NCBI RefSeq assembly: GCF_040730185.1
Contig: NZ_CP160402.1
Location: 682,001 to 746,000 of the forward strand
Direction of reading: 5' to 3'
DNA: 64,000 bases
Source: Streptomyces sp. Je 1-332
GTDB taxonomy: Bacteria; Actinomycetota; Actinomycetes; Streptomycetales; Streptomycetaceae
Below are positions 1 through 7,738 of the stretch, one piece after another; position 1 is the first letter of the stretch, and every line of letters begins with the position of its first letter. Below the pieces are notes generated by a model. It did not search any database. It was given only the letters and a program-made list of their open reading frames with translations, and was not told where the DNA came from. Position numbers and translations under genes: made by a program.

Positions 1-421
1 CATCCGGCGGGCAACGGCACCGGCGGCTTCCTTGTACGCGGGCTCACGCACCGCACACCGGATCTGCTCGGCGAGGCGCTCGGCCGTGAGCTCCTTGAAC
101 GGGATGGGCGCGGTGCCCGCGCCGAGACCGGAGATTCGCGCCGCCCAGAAGGGCTGGTCCGCCATGACGGGCACGGGGATCGCGGGCACCCCGGACCGCA
201 ACCCTGCCGCTGTGGTGCCGGCTCCCGCGTGATGGACCACGGCAGCCATCCGCGGGAACAGGGCCGCGTGGGGCACCTCGCCGACGGTCAAGATGTCGTC
301 GCCGTGCGCCACCAGCCCCGCCCGCCCCCCTTGGAGAACTCCCCTCAGCCCGGCCAGGCGCAACGCGGAGACGGCCAGCTCGCCCAGCCGCGCGCCGTCA
401 CCCGCGGCTATGCTGCCGAAT
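1..421 (-). pseudogene. C-terminal remnant of a macrolide-type (MGT/GT1) glycosyltransferase
   Basis: The minus strand reads in one open frame to the left edge and gives the nucleotide-sugar-binding half of a GT1 glycosyltransferase. It has an FGSI-like start of the C-terminal Rossmann domain, then VGEVPHAALFPRM and the donor-site signature HHAGAGTTAAGLRSGVP followed by ADQPFWAAR. The whole N-terminal acceptor domain (about 200 residues) is missing, and no start codon with a ribosome binding site precedes the homology. Instead the frame emerges directly from the end of a broken DUF2264 gene. I read it as a deletion product and not a working enzyme. The original may have glycosylated a small natural product. 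The true C-terminus lies outside the window. Confidence 0.7.
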
Positions 422-1303
422 CGGCCGTGCCCTGGGGTGCGCACTGTTCGTCCTGGGCTGTCCAGCCGTGCAAGGGGTGGAGCGCCGAGAGCAAGGTCCC
501 CTCGGGGCCCGTCGCCCAGCCCGTGTGGGTGACACCGGCGCCGACGACGCGGTGCACGCGCAGCTCGGGGCGGCCCCTGGCCACCGTGACGCTCTCCACA
601 CGCAACCCCGGCACCATCGGCGGACCGCTCACGAAGGCGGGCGTGTGCCGGGACGCGGCCCAGCCCCAGCCGTCGCCCTGACCGGCGCCCATCGGGTGGA
701 TGCGGGTGCGGGCGCTGCGTACGCCCGCCACCTCGCGCACCATGGCCGTCTCCGCGTCGCCACGGCCCACGGACTCCAGGAACCCGGCCACGGTGTAGGG
801 GAAGAGGTACCAGTTGTTGGGCGCGGGGACGTGCCGTATCGCGCCGCGCAGCCACTCCTCCGCCCGGTCCTGTACCGCGCTGTCGAGCCGGTCCCACAGC
901 GAGGGGCGGGTCAGCCGCAGGGCGAGGGACGCGGACTCGACCATCGGCTGGCCCTGGATGTTGTGGTCCAGGATCAGCGGCCAGGACTCGGCATCGTCGC
1001 GGCCGGGTGTGCGCGTGCCCGCCGCGAGGCCTTGTGCGTACCGGTCGAGCCAGCCGTGCGGGTCCTTGCCCTCGACGCCCGCCACGCGGAACGCGGCGGC
1101 GAGGAGGGTGCGGGCGTAACCCTCGAGGCCGTCCGAGCGCACGCCGGACGCGGAGGGCCGGCCCGGCAGGTCGAGCAGGGCGCCATGCGGGGTGGCCCAC
1201 TTCCAGGCGGAAGGCCGTCGGCGGCTGCCTCCCAGTGCTCGCGCGTGTAACCGGTCTGGGTGCTCAACTCCCGGGCTTCTTCGGGCAGTCCGGGGATGCT
1301 CAT
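408..1303 (-). pseudogene. Broken DUF2264 protein (carbohydrate-utilisation locus)
   Basis: The start ATG at 1303 overlaps the stop of the upstream hydroxyacid dehydrogenase (ATGA), the normal operon arrangement. The N-terminus (GYTREHWEAAADGL) is typical of DUF2264. Near 1210 the frame must shift by one base to continue as AWKWATPHGALLDLPG. Further on, NNWYLFPYTVAGFLESVG is joined directly to a C-terminal segment (GDGWGWAASRHTP, then LHPLHGWTAQDE), so about 250 residues of the usual 600 or so are gone. The end then runs into glycosyltransferase sequence and a stop at 408. One frameshift, one internal deletion and a lost C-terminus make it a pseudogene. DUF2264 proteins are usually found with sugar ABC transporters and hydroxyacid dehydrogenases. 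Confidence 0.75.
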
Positions 1304-2316
1304 GCGAGGTAGGCCAGCCTTTCGCGTCGTACGGCATGGGCGAAACCGTCGCCCGCGGCCCAGCGGTCGAGCTCGCTGACGGCGAGATCGGCGAGGCGGC
1401 CCCACTCGTTCCCCTGTGAGCCGGCGAGGTGTGGGGTGATCATGACGTTGTCGCACTCCCACAACGGGTGCTCCGGGGGCAGGACTTCGGGGTCGGTGAC
1501 GTCGAGGATCGCGCGGACGCGGCCGGCGCGGGCGGCTTCGGTGAGGGCGTCCTGGTCGAGGACGGCGCCGCGGGCCGTGTTGATGAGCACCGCGTGGTGG
1601 CGCATCGCGGCGATCAGCTCACGGCCGACCATGCCGCGGGTGGCGGCAAGGAGGGGCGTGTGGACGCTGACGACATCGCTGCTCGCGAACAACTCACCGA
1701 TGCCGACCGGCCGTACGCCGAGGGTGTGGGCGTCCTCGGCGGTGACGTACGGGTCGTGCAGCAGCACCCGGAGGTCGTAGGGGCGGAGGAGTTCGATGAC
1801 GCGGCGGCCGATCATCGAGGCGGAGAGGACGCCGACCGTTCGGCCGTAGTTGCCGACGCCGTGCGACAGGCCGAGCCATTCGTCGCGGCGCCGGACGGCC
1901 TTGAACTCCCGTGCCCGCTCGATGACTTGTTTGCCGCTGAGCAGGATCATGGCGACGGTGTACTCGGCGACGGGCAGGGCGTTGGCCGCGGCGGCCGACG
2001 ACACCTCGATGCCGCGGCCCCAGCACTCCGGAGTGATGTGGCCGCGAACCGACCCGGCAGTGTGCACGACGGCCCTCAGCCGGGGCGCGGCCGCGAGCGC
2101 GGCGGCGTCGAGTGGCGGACAGCCCCAGCCGGTGACCAGGACCTCCACGTCACGGAGCACAGCGCGCGCCCGCTCCGTGGTGAAGTCGTCCAGGACCGTG
2201 TCCGGCACCAGATCGCAGACCCGGCCGAGCGCGGCAAGGGCGTCGGGTCCGAGCACGGCCTTCGCCGCGTCCCGGGCCATGGCGAGCGCGGCACGCGGCC
2301 GGCGGCTGCCGTTCAT
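1300..2316 (-). CDS. D-isomer-specific 2-hydroxyacid dehydrogenase (NAD)
   Basis: A 338-residue protein of the D-2-hydroxyacid dehydrogenase family, which oxidises or reduces 2-hydroxy/2-keto acids with NAD(H). A nucleotide-binding domain sits in the middle (the glycine motif is modified, around VGVLSASMIGRRV). The catalytic Arg is in NTARGAVLDQDAL, a Glu in the DVTDPEVLP region and the His in ITPHLAGSQGNEW. ATG 2316 is chosen because AAGGGAA lies nine bases upstream; the GTG two codons earlier is too close to that site. The next gene starts inside its stop codon. It seems to be the only intact member of a sugar-utilisation operon whose permease and DUF2264 genes are broken. In related loci it probably acts on a sugar-derived keto acid. 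Confidence 0.88.
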   Translation of the reverse strand: MNGSRRPRAALAMARDAAKAVLGPDALAALGRVCDLVPDTVLDDFTTERARAVLRDVEVLVTGWGCPPLDAAALAAAPRLRAVVHTAGSVRGHITPECWGRGIEVSSAAAANALPVAEYTVAMILLSGKQVIERAREFKAVRRRDEWLGLSHGVGNYGRTVGVLSASMIGRRVIELLRPYDLRVLLHDPYVTAEDAHTLGVRPVGIGELFASSDVVSVHTPLLAATRGMVGRELIAAMRHHAVLINTARGAVLDQDALTEAARAGRVRAILDVTDPEVLPPEHPLWECDNVMITPHLAGSQGNEWGRLADLAVSELDRWAAGDGFAHAVRRERLAYLA

Positions 2317-2329
2317 CAGCACATTCCCT

Positions 2330-2401
2330 TTCACATGGTTCACGTGGTTCACATGGTTTACGTGGTCCGCAGGGATCACGTGGCCCGCATGGCTCACTTG
2401 A
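2330..2401. repeat. Eight-unit 9-bp degenerate tandem array
   Basis: The spacer between the permease remnant and the dehydrogenase start is built of 9-base units: TTCACATGG, TTCACGTGG, TTCACATGG, TTTACGTGG, TCCGCAGGG, ATCACGTGG, CCCGCATGG, CTCACTTGA. The unit core CAC(A/G)TGG includes several CACGTG palindromes. It occupies the leader of the hydroxyacid dehydrogenase mRNA. Function unknown: replication slippage or a repeated operator. Confidence 0.7.
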
Positions 2402-2660
2402 CCGAGCCCGCGGTGAGTCCCGACTTCCAGAAGCGCTGCAGCAGTATGAAGGCGAGGATCAGGGGGCGAGACGGTCGCCGAGTTGTTCCAGGTGTAGAGG
2501 CCGAGGCTGACCGGGTACAGCTTCTCGTCCGAAAGCATCACCATGGGCAGGAAGAAGTTGTTCCAGATGGCGGTGAGCTGGAAGAGGAACACGGTGCCGA
2601 GGCCGGGGCCCAGCATCCGCAGGGAGACGGCGAAGGTGGAGCCGCCGTGGGTGCCGACGA
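2394..2660 (-). pseudogene. C-terminal remnant of a carbohydrate ABC transporter permease
   Basis: The minus strand encodes the final membrane segments of a MalG-type sugar permease. [19 protein letters not shown] and DEKLYPVSLGLYTWN are in one frame; after a frame change near 2470 come LILAFILLQRFWKSGLTAGS and the stop at 2394. The N-terminal two thirds, including the ATPase-coupling loop, are absent: homology starts abruptly near 2655. A frameshift plus a 5' deletion make it non-functional. It lies directly upstream of the hydroxyacid dehydrogenase, as an ABC permease would in an intact sugar operon, so it supports deletion of a larger cluster. Confidence 0.75.
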
Positions 2661-2830
2661 CCCGGTTCCGGGGGCCCACTGCGGGACGCGCCGCTCGCGC
2701 GCCTTGCCGGCCCGCCTGTGTCCAGGTCGGCGATGTTCGTCGCGAACAGCACCGGGGCGCCAGCCCTCCGGCGCGAACGTCTGCTCCTCGCCGAAGCCGG
2801 TGGCCGTACCTTCGACACGGCAGCTGATTC
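2661..2830 (-). other. Coding-like minus-strand fragment downstream of the Zur-type operator, unidentified
   Basis: Between the permease remnant and the Zur-type box the minus strand shows short coding-like stretches in two frames ([15 protein letters not shown], then [14 protein letters not shown]). No start codon or complete domain is visible and I do not recognise the family. The operator is symmetrical and could once have served a gene here. It is best treated as a gene remnant. Confidence 0.3.
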
Positions 2831-2848
2831 GAAATGGGAACCATTTTC
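2831..2848. promoter_or_regulatory. Zur-type (zinc uptake regulator) operator
   Basis: GAAATGGGAACCATTTTC is a near-perfect inverted repeat that fits the actinobacterial Zur pattern (T)GAAAATG-N4-CATTTTC(A). It lies 44 bases upstream of rpmF, which encodes a zinc-free L32 paralogue, a well-known kind of Zur target in Streptomyces. The AT-rich TTTTCATATAG beside it could include the -10 region. Confidence 0.75.
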
Positions 2849-2891
2849 ATATAGCCTCGTCGACGCACTGCCGAGAAAGGATCCAGAGACC

Positions 2892-3056
2892 ATGGCCGTA
2901 CCCAAGCGGAAAATGTCCCGCAGCAACACACGCCACCGCCGCGCCCAGTGGAAGGCGGCCACCCCGCAGCTCGCGCCGGTCACGGTCGACGGCTCGGCCC
3001 ACCTCGTCCCCCAGCGACTGGCCAAGGCGTACGAGCGTGGGCTACTGCGCCCCTAG
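2892..3056 (+). CDS. rpmF: Zinc-independent 50S ribosomal protein L32 (bL32, C-minus paralogue)
   Basis: A 54-residue basic protein starting [20 protein letters not shown], the standard L32 N-terminus. The region that normally carries the four zinc-binding cysteines has none (the tail reads [20 protein letters not shown]). It is therefore the C-minus paralogue made when zinc is scarce, so that the zinc of normal L32 can be spared. GAAAGGA precedes the ATG and a Zur-type operator lies 44 bases upstream, consistent with derepression under zinc starvation. Its stop TAG shares the palindrome CTAG with the stop of the convergent anti-anti-sigma gene. Confidence 0.92.
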   Translation: MAVPKRKMSRSNTRHRRAQWKAATPQLAPVTVDGSAHLVPQRLAKAYERGLLRP

Positions 3057-3439
3057 GCCGGCCTGTTCAGGTTTCCCTCGCGGGCCTCGGGTGCGTCCAG
3101 GGCGGCGGGCATGCTGTCCAGGACGGTGAAGCTGCGGTCGAGCCGGGTGATCCGCAGGACCCGCCAGACGCGCGGGCTGCTGCGGATCAGCCGCAGGGTG
3201 CGGCGCTTCGCGATGGTCCGGCCTTTGATGCGCACGAGAAGCCGCAGGCCACCGGCGTCCAGGAAGGTCACCTGCCGCAGGTCCACCACCACGTCCGCGC
3301 CCGGCCGATCCAGTAACTCGGCTATGCGCGGCGAGAGTTCCAGATCCGCCCAGGCGTCCAGTTCACCGCGGAATGTCAGAATGATCGATTCGTCCACCAC
3401 ACGGTGGTGCAGTCCGAAGCCCGGGTCGGGCGTGCCCAT
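3053..3439 (-). CDS. STAS-domain anti-sigma factor antagonist
   Basis: A 128-residue single STAS-domain protein. The beta-sheet start [17 protein letters not shown] and the core [20 protein letters not shown] carry the anti-anti-sigma signature; the phosphorylatable residue of SpoIIAA-like proteins lies at the 'DAGG' turn, where Ser is usual and Ala occurs here. Such proteins bind an RsbW/SpoIIAB-type anti-sigma kinase and free a stress or developmental sigma factor. ATG 3439 is preferred because a GGGGG stretch precedes it; the ATG ten codons upstream has no binding site. No anti-sigma partner is adjacent. The missing Ser at the usual switch position means its regulation may differ from SpoIIAA. 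Confidence 0.82.
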   Translation of the reverse strand: MGTPDPGFGLHHRVVDESIILTFRGELDAWADLELSPRIAELLDRPGADVVVDLRQVTFLDAGGLRLLVRIKGRTIAKRRTLRLIRSSPRVWRVLRITRLDRSFTVLDSMPAALDAPEAREGNLNRPA

Positions 3440-3993
3440 GGTCCACCCCCCAATTCCTACACCCCGCATACGAAGAGTTACGACAACGCGAGCGGCGAGG
3501 CCCTCAGGCCGGCGCCCGACGCCGCCGGGGTCTGGGGCGGCACCGCGAATGGCATCTACATCTTGCCCGCTCAGGGCTAGTTCATACCTCCGGGTGACAT
3601 CCTCGGCCACCGTGCGGCGCATATTCACGGCCCATCTACCGTAGTTACTCTCCGTATTTGACGCGCTGTCCGCGACACCAACCGTGCGGCGCGCCGTCGG
3701 ACGGACGGCCGCGGCCCCGCCGGTGGTCACGCCGATCGAGCCACGGACACGGAGGTCGACGGCCCGCAGAGCGAGCGCGGAGCCGCAAGCCGTCGGGCCG
3801 TGGCTGGAGGTCGCGCCGAAGGTCAGGGGTCTGCGGCGGGCCGCGCAAACCGGGCACTCGCCCTGCCGTTCGATCCGAGGCAGATGTCCGGATCGCGTCG
3901 TTGTGGCGGCAGTGCACGTGTGGGACGTTGGCTGGTCTACGGGGTGTGCGACCGAGATCGACGAGCAGGCCCGCACTGCGAGGGGAAGACCGG
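3440..3993. other. Non-coding stretch between anti-anti-sigma gene and amino-acid transporter
   Basis: About 550 bases separate two divergent genes. The part nearest 3600-3665 is relatively AT-rich (TACCGTAGTTACTCTCCGTATTTGAC) and probably holds promoters. I see no gene with a start, ribosome site and recognisable product in either direction. Confidence 0.4.
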
Positions 3994-4812
3994 ATGAGGC
4001 GTTGCAGGGGGGCCGCGGCCTTGGTAGCTCTGGTGCTGACCGGCGCCGTGGGCTGTGGTGGGTCGGGCGGCGCCAAGGACGGAGACCAGCTGACCATCGC
4101 GGTCCGCGACGACCTCCCCGGCATCGGTCTGCGAGGGCCCGACGGCACGTACCGAGGGCTTGACATCGACGTCGCCACCTACGTCGCCGGGCAGTTGGGC
4201 GTTTCGAAGGACCGGATCACCTGGAAGGCGACGGTCCCGGCCGAGCGCGAGAACCTGTTGGTGCGCGGGGACGTCGACCTGGTGGTCGCGAGCTACTCGA
4301 TCACCGACGAGCGCAAGCGGAAAGTCTCCTTCGCCGGACCGTACTTCCTCGCCCACCAGGACCTGCTGGTCCGCGCCGACGACACCTCCATCAAGGGCGC
4401 CGATGACCTGAACTCCAGAAAGCTCTGCTCGGTCACCGGGTCCACGTCCGCGCAGAACGTGAAGGACGAGCTTGCCCCCAAGGCCGACCTCCAGGAGTTC
4501 AGTTCACCCACGGAATGCCTGACCGGCCTGGAGAACAAGGTCGTCGACGCGCTCACCAACGACGACGCGATCCTTGCCGGGTTCGCCGCGCAACGCGCGC
4601 ACCGCGGCAAGTTCAAGCTCGTCGGCCTCAGGCTCAGCGACGAGCGGTACGGCATCGGCGTGGCCAAGTCCGACACCGCGCTGCGGAACAAGGTCAACAA
4701 GGCGCTGCGGAAGATGGTCACCGACGGGTCCTGGGACCGGGCGGTACGCAAGCACTTCGGCCCCGCCCGCTTCGACCACGAACAGGCTCCGAAGATCACC
4801 GAGACCGGCTGA
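3994..4812 (+). CDS. Polar amino-acid (glutamate-type) ABC transporter substrate-binding lipoprotein
   Basis: A 272-residue family-3 solute-binding protein. The signal peptide ends in the lipobox GAVGC, so the mature protein is a membrane-anchored lipoprotein outside the cell. The signatures GTYRGLDIDVATYVAGQLG, DLVVASYSITDERKRKVSFA and GPYFLAHQDLLVR match the GluB-like branch, which binds glutamate or related acidic amino acids. ATG 3994 follows AGGGGAA. Two permease genes follow at once with 6-base spacing and then an overlap, forming an operon. No ATPase gene is next to it, unlike the usual gluABCD order, so a shared ATPase is needed. Confidence 0.9.
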   Translation: MRRCRGAAALVALVLTGAVGCGGSGGAKDGDQLTIAVRDDLPGIGLRGPDGTYRGLDIDVATYVAGQLGVSKDRITWKATVPAERENLLVRGDVDLVVASYSITDERKRKVSFAGPYFLAHQDLLVRADDTSIKGADDLNSRKLCSVTGSTSAQNVKDELAPKADLQEFSSPTECLTGLENKVVDALTNDDAILAGFAAQRAHRGKFKLVGLRLSDERYGIGVAKSDTALRNKVNKALRKMVTDGSWDRAVRKHFGPARFDHEQAPKITETG

Positions 4813-4818
4813 GCAGCC

Positions 4819-5559
4819 GTGGTCGGCCGCCCACCGTCCGGCACGTCCGCCCCCGAGACCGCCGCGCTGCTGCCCGACTTCCTCGGCCTCCAGTTCCTCG
4901 ACCTCCAGCGCTACGACCTGTTCGGCGCCTTCTGGGTGACCATCCAACTGGCGCTGTACGCGGCGGCCGGGGCCCTGACCTGGGGCACGCTCCTCGCCGG
5001 TCTGCGGGTCAGCCCGGTTCCTCTGCTGCGCGGATTCGCCGCCTTGTACGTCCACGTCGTACGCAACACGCCCCTGACCGTCATCATCGTCGCCACCTCG
5101 CTCGCCCTGCACCAGACGATGGGCGCGACGCTCGGCGGCGGCACGGCGAAGGAGACCGGGTTCCGTCTCGCGGTGCTGGGGTTGTCCGCCTACACCGCCA
5201 CCTTCGTCTGCGAATCGCTGCGCTCCGGCATCAACAGCGTGCCGGTCGGCGAGGCCGAGGCGGCCCGCTCACTGGGCCTGACCTTCCCCCAGGTGCTGCG
5301 CCACGTCGTCCTGCCCCAGGCGTTCCGCGCCGTGGTGAACCCGCTGGGCACCGTACTGATGTCGCTGACCAAGAACACCACGACGGCCGCCGCCATCGGG
5401 GTCAGCGAGGCCGCCCTGCTGATGAAGGAGATGATGGAGAACGAAAGCCACGCCATCTTCGCCGTCTTCGCGGTCTTCGCCTTCGGTTTCGTCTGCATCA
5501 CCCTGCCCACCGGAATCCTCCTCGGGTGGGTCAGCACCAGAGTGGCGGTCCGGCGATGA
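4819..5559 (+). CDS. Amino-acid ABC transporter permease (HisMQ/GluC type)
   Basis: A 246-residue inner-membrane permease with about five transmembrane helices. It has VRNTPLTVIIVATSLALH near residue 76 and the EAA coupling loop (GEAEAARSLGLTFPQVLRHV, then LPQAF) that contacts the ATPase. A GTG start six bases after the binding-protein stop suggests translational coupling; no strong ribosome site is seen. It forms a heteromeric channel with the next permease for uptake of a polar amino acid. The N-terminus is short and could be extended or trimmed by a few codons. Confidence 0.88.
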   Translation: MVGRPPSGTSAPETAALLPDFLGLQFLDLQRYDLFGAFWVTIQLALYAAAGALTWGTLLAGLRVSPVPLLRGFAALYVHVVRNTPLTVIIVATSLALHQTMGATLGGGTAKETGFRLAVLGLSAYTATFVCESLRSGINSVPVGEAEAARSLGLTFPQVLRHVVLPQAFRAVVNPLGTVLMSLTKNTTTAAAIGVSEAALLMKEMMENESHAIFAVFAVFAFGFVCITLPTGILLGWVSTRVAVRR

Positions 5560-6434
5560 AGGCTCTCTCCGTCCTGTACGACGCCCCCGGTCCGCGCGCG
5601 AGACGCCGCAACCTGCTGTGCTCCCTGCTCTTCCTCCTGGCAGTCGCCGCCGCTGCCCTGTGGGTCCTGAAGCTGCTGGGCGACAAGAACCAACTGGCCG
5701 CCGAGAAGTGGAACCCCTTCGTCGAGGACTCCCGGGTGTGGACCGAGTTCCTGCTGCCCGGCCTGCTGCACACCGTCCAGGCCGCCGCCCTCGCCCTTGT
5801 CCTCGCCCTGCCGCTGGGCGCACTTCTCGGCATCGCGCGGCTCTCCGAGCACGCGGTGCTCCGCCGGTCCGTCGGCACACTGATCGACTGCTGCCGGGCC
5901 GTCCCTGTGCTGATGCTGATGCTCCTGGCGAACGAGGTGTACGCGCGCTTCAGCGATGTCACCCCGCAGATGCGCCCCCTGTACTCGGTCGTGACGGGCC
6001 TCGTCGTCTTCAACGCCGCCGTGCTCGCCGAGATCGTGCGCGCCGGGATCATCGCCCTGCCGCGGGGGCAGAGTGACGCCGCTCGCGCGATCGGGATGCG
6101 CAAGGGCCAGATCATGGCATCCGTGCTGCTGCCCCAGGCGGTCACCGCGATGCTGCCCGCCCTCACCACCCAACTGGTGGTCATCGTCAAGGACACCGCG
6201 CTCGGCGGCGAGATGCTGGCGTTCGACGAACTGCTCCACCAGGTCCGTCTGATCTCCGCGAACTACGGCGCCAACACCATTGCCTCCTTCACCGTCGTCG
6301 CCCTGCTCTTCATCGCGCTGAACCTGCTGCTCACCACCCTCGCCGCCCGAACCGAGTCCTGGGTCGGGCGCAGCAGGAGAAGCACGGGAGCAACGGTCAC
6401 CACCAGCCCTACGGGGCCCGCCCCACCCGCCTGA
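5556..6434 (+). CDS. Amino-acid ABC transporter permease (GluD type)
   Basis: A 292-residue partner permease. Its ATG overlaps the stop of the previous gene (ATGA). An N-terminal helix (LLFLLAVAAAALWVL) is followed by a periplasmic-side loop and the permease domain, with CCRAVPVLMLMLLANEVYA and the EAA loop ALPRGQSDAARAIGMRKGQ followed by LLPQAVTAMLP. The C-terminal tail is Arg/Ser/Thr-rich. It ends the operon: no ATP-binding subunit follows before the lactonase gene. Confidence 0.88.
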   Translation: MKALSVLYDAPGPRARRRNLLCSLLFLLAVAAAALWVLKLLGDKNQLAAEKWNPFVEDSRVWTEFLLPGLLHTVQAAALALVLALPLGALLGIARLSEHAVLRRSVGTLIDCCRAVPVLMLMLLANEVYARFSDVTPQMRPLYSVVTGLVVFNAAVLAEIVRAGIIALPRGQSDAARAIGMRKGQIMASVLLPQAVTAMLPALTTQLVVIVKDTALGGEMLAFDELLHQVRLISANYGANTIASFTVVALLFIALNLLLTTLAARTESWVGRSRRSTGATVTTSPTGPAPPA

Positions 6435-6449
6435 AACACGCGACTCGGC

Positions 6450-6466
6450 GTTGCACGGTACGCAAC
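6450..6466. repeat. Short inverted repeat upstream of the lactonase gene
   Basis: GTTGC and GCAAC arms flank ACGGTAC about 97 bases before the lactonase start. It could be an operator, but the arms are only five bases long and no regulator gene is adjacent. Confidence 0.25.
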
Positions 6467-6562
6467 TCTGGTGGTGCCTCTTGTCCTTGGGGGTTCTCGG
6501 AGACCACTGTGTCTGCCACATGCGTCACCACCGACGCGTGACGTGCGGACATGGAGGCTGGC

Positions 6563-7729
6563 ATGACCGGTGAGCACTACGGGCAGCGCACGGCGGATGG
6601 CTGGGGGCGGCGGGGTTTCATCGGAGCGCTCGCCGCCACTGCCGTCGCCGCGTCCGTACCGGCCGCGTCCGCCGCACCGCCGGGAAGATCCCCGTTCCGC
6701 ACGCGCCCGCTCTTCCTCGGCACCTACACGACCAAGCCCGGCGGCGGCGCCGGCATCGGACTCGCCACGTACGACGAAGCGACGGGGCACATCACCGGCA
6801 CCGGAACCCTGACCGGCGTACCCGACCCCTCCTACCTCTGCGTCCATCCCTCGGGCCGGACGCTCTACGCGGTCAACGAGCAGGAGCAGGGCGCCGTGAC
6901 CGCGATCGCGCTCTCCCCCTCGGGGCCCGAGGTGCTGGGTGCGCGTGGCACCGGCGGTGCCGGGCCCTGTCAGCTTTCCGTGCACCCGAGCGGACGCTGG
7001 CTGCTCAGCGCGAACTATCTCTCCGGGAGCGTGGCCGTCCATCCGGTCCAACCCTCGGGCGCGCTGGGGGTGTTGAGTGATGTGGTCACCCATTCCAGCC
7101 CGCCGCCCGGCCCGGGACAGGACGGGCCGCACGCCCACCAGATCGTGACGAGCCCGGACGGCGGGCACGTCCTCGCCGTCGACCTGGGCAACGACACGGT
7201 CTACAGCTACCGCCTCGACGCGAAGAAGGGAAAGCTCACCCAGGTCTCCTACGCCGCCCTGCGGCCGGGCGCCGGGCCGCGCCACCTCACCTTCCACCCC
7301 TCGGGGCGCTACGCCTATCTGGCCAACGAGGTCGACAACACCGTCGTCGTCTGCGCCTACGACCCCGCGAGCGGGCGGCTGACCCCCGGTGCGCCGCAGC
7401 CCACCGGGACGGGTGAAGGCACCAGCTATCCGGCGCAGTTGCTCGTCACACGCGAGGGCACCTTCGCCTTCCTCGCCAACCGCGGGCACAACAGCCTCAC
7501 GCGGTACGCGATCGAAGCGGGCGGCGCCCGGCTGCGGCTGCTCGACACGGTGCCGGCGGGCGGGGACTTCCCCCGGCACATCGCCTTCTCACCGTCCCAG
7601 CGGTTGCTGTTCGCGGCCCATCAGAAGTCCAGTTCGGTGAGCGTGTTCCACGTCGGTGAGAGCGGCCAACTACGCCTGGCCGGAACGCCGTTCGCCGCTC
7701 CGGTCGCGGTGTGCGCGCTGCCGTTGTAG
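6563..7729 (+). CDS. TAT-exported lactonase-family beta-propeller protein (6-phosphogluconolactonase-like fold)
   Basis: A 388-residue protein. The twin-arginine signal WGRRGFIGALAATAVAASVP ends in an Ala-rich cleavage region, so export by the Tat system is expected. The rest is a seven-bladed beta-propeller of the YbhE/lactonase family, with repeated blades such as PSYLCVHPSGRTLYAVNE, CQLSVHPSGRWLLSANYLSG, RHLTFHPSGRYAYLANEVDN and RHIAFSPSQRLLFAAH. The substrate cannot be told from sequence; the fold hydrolyses sugar lactones in known members. ATG 6563 is chosen over 6551 because GGAGG precedes it. A GH13 enzyme follows after nine bases, so the pair may process an extracellular sugar. Confidence 0.85.
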   Translation: MTGEHYGQRTADGWGRRGFIGALAATAVAASVPAASAAPPGRSPFRTRPLFLGTYTTKPGGGAGIGLATYDEATGHITGTGTLTGVPDPSYLCVHPSGRTLYAVNEQEQGAVTAIALSPSGPEVLGARGTGGAGPCQLSVHPSGRWLLSANYLSGSVAVHPVQPSGALGVLSDVVTHSSPPPGPGQDGPHAHQIVTSPDGGHVLAVDLGNDTVYSYRLDAKKGKLTQVSYAALRPGAGPRHLTFHPSGRYAYLANEVDNTVVVCAYDPASGRLTPGAPQPTGTGEGTSYPAQLLVTREGTFAFLANRGHNSLTRYAIEAGGARLRLLDTVPAGGDFPRHIAFSPSQRLLFAAHQKSSSVSVFHVGESGQLRLAGTPFAAPVAVCALPL

Positions 7730-7738
7730 AGAGGTTCC

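Noticed and set aside
320..335. Possible frameshift at a C-run in the glycosyltransferase remnant
   Set aside because: Re-reading the codons with the six-C run shows the frame is continuous through LQGGRAGLVAHGDD, so no frameshift is needed.
2330..2401. CRISPR-like or iteron array
   Set aside because: The unit is only nine bases with no spacers, and no cas or rep gene is present.
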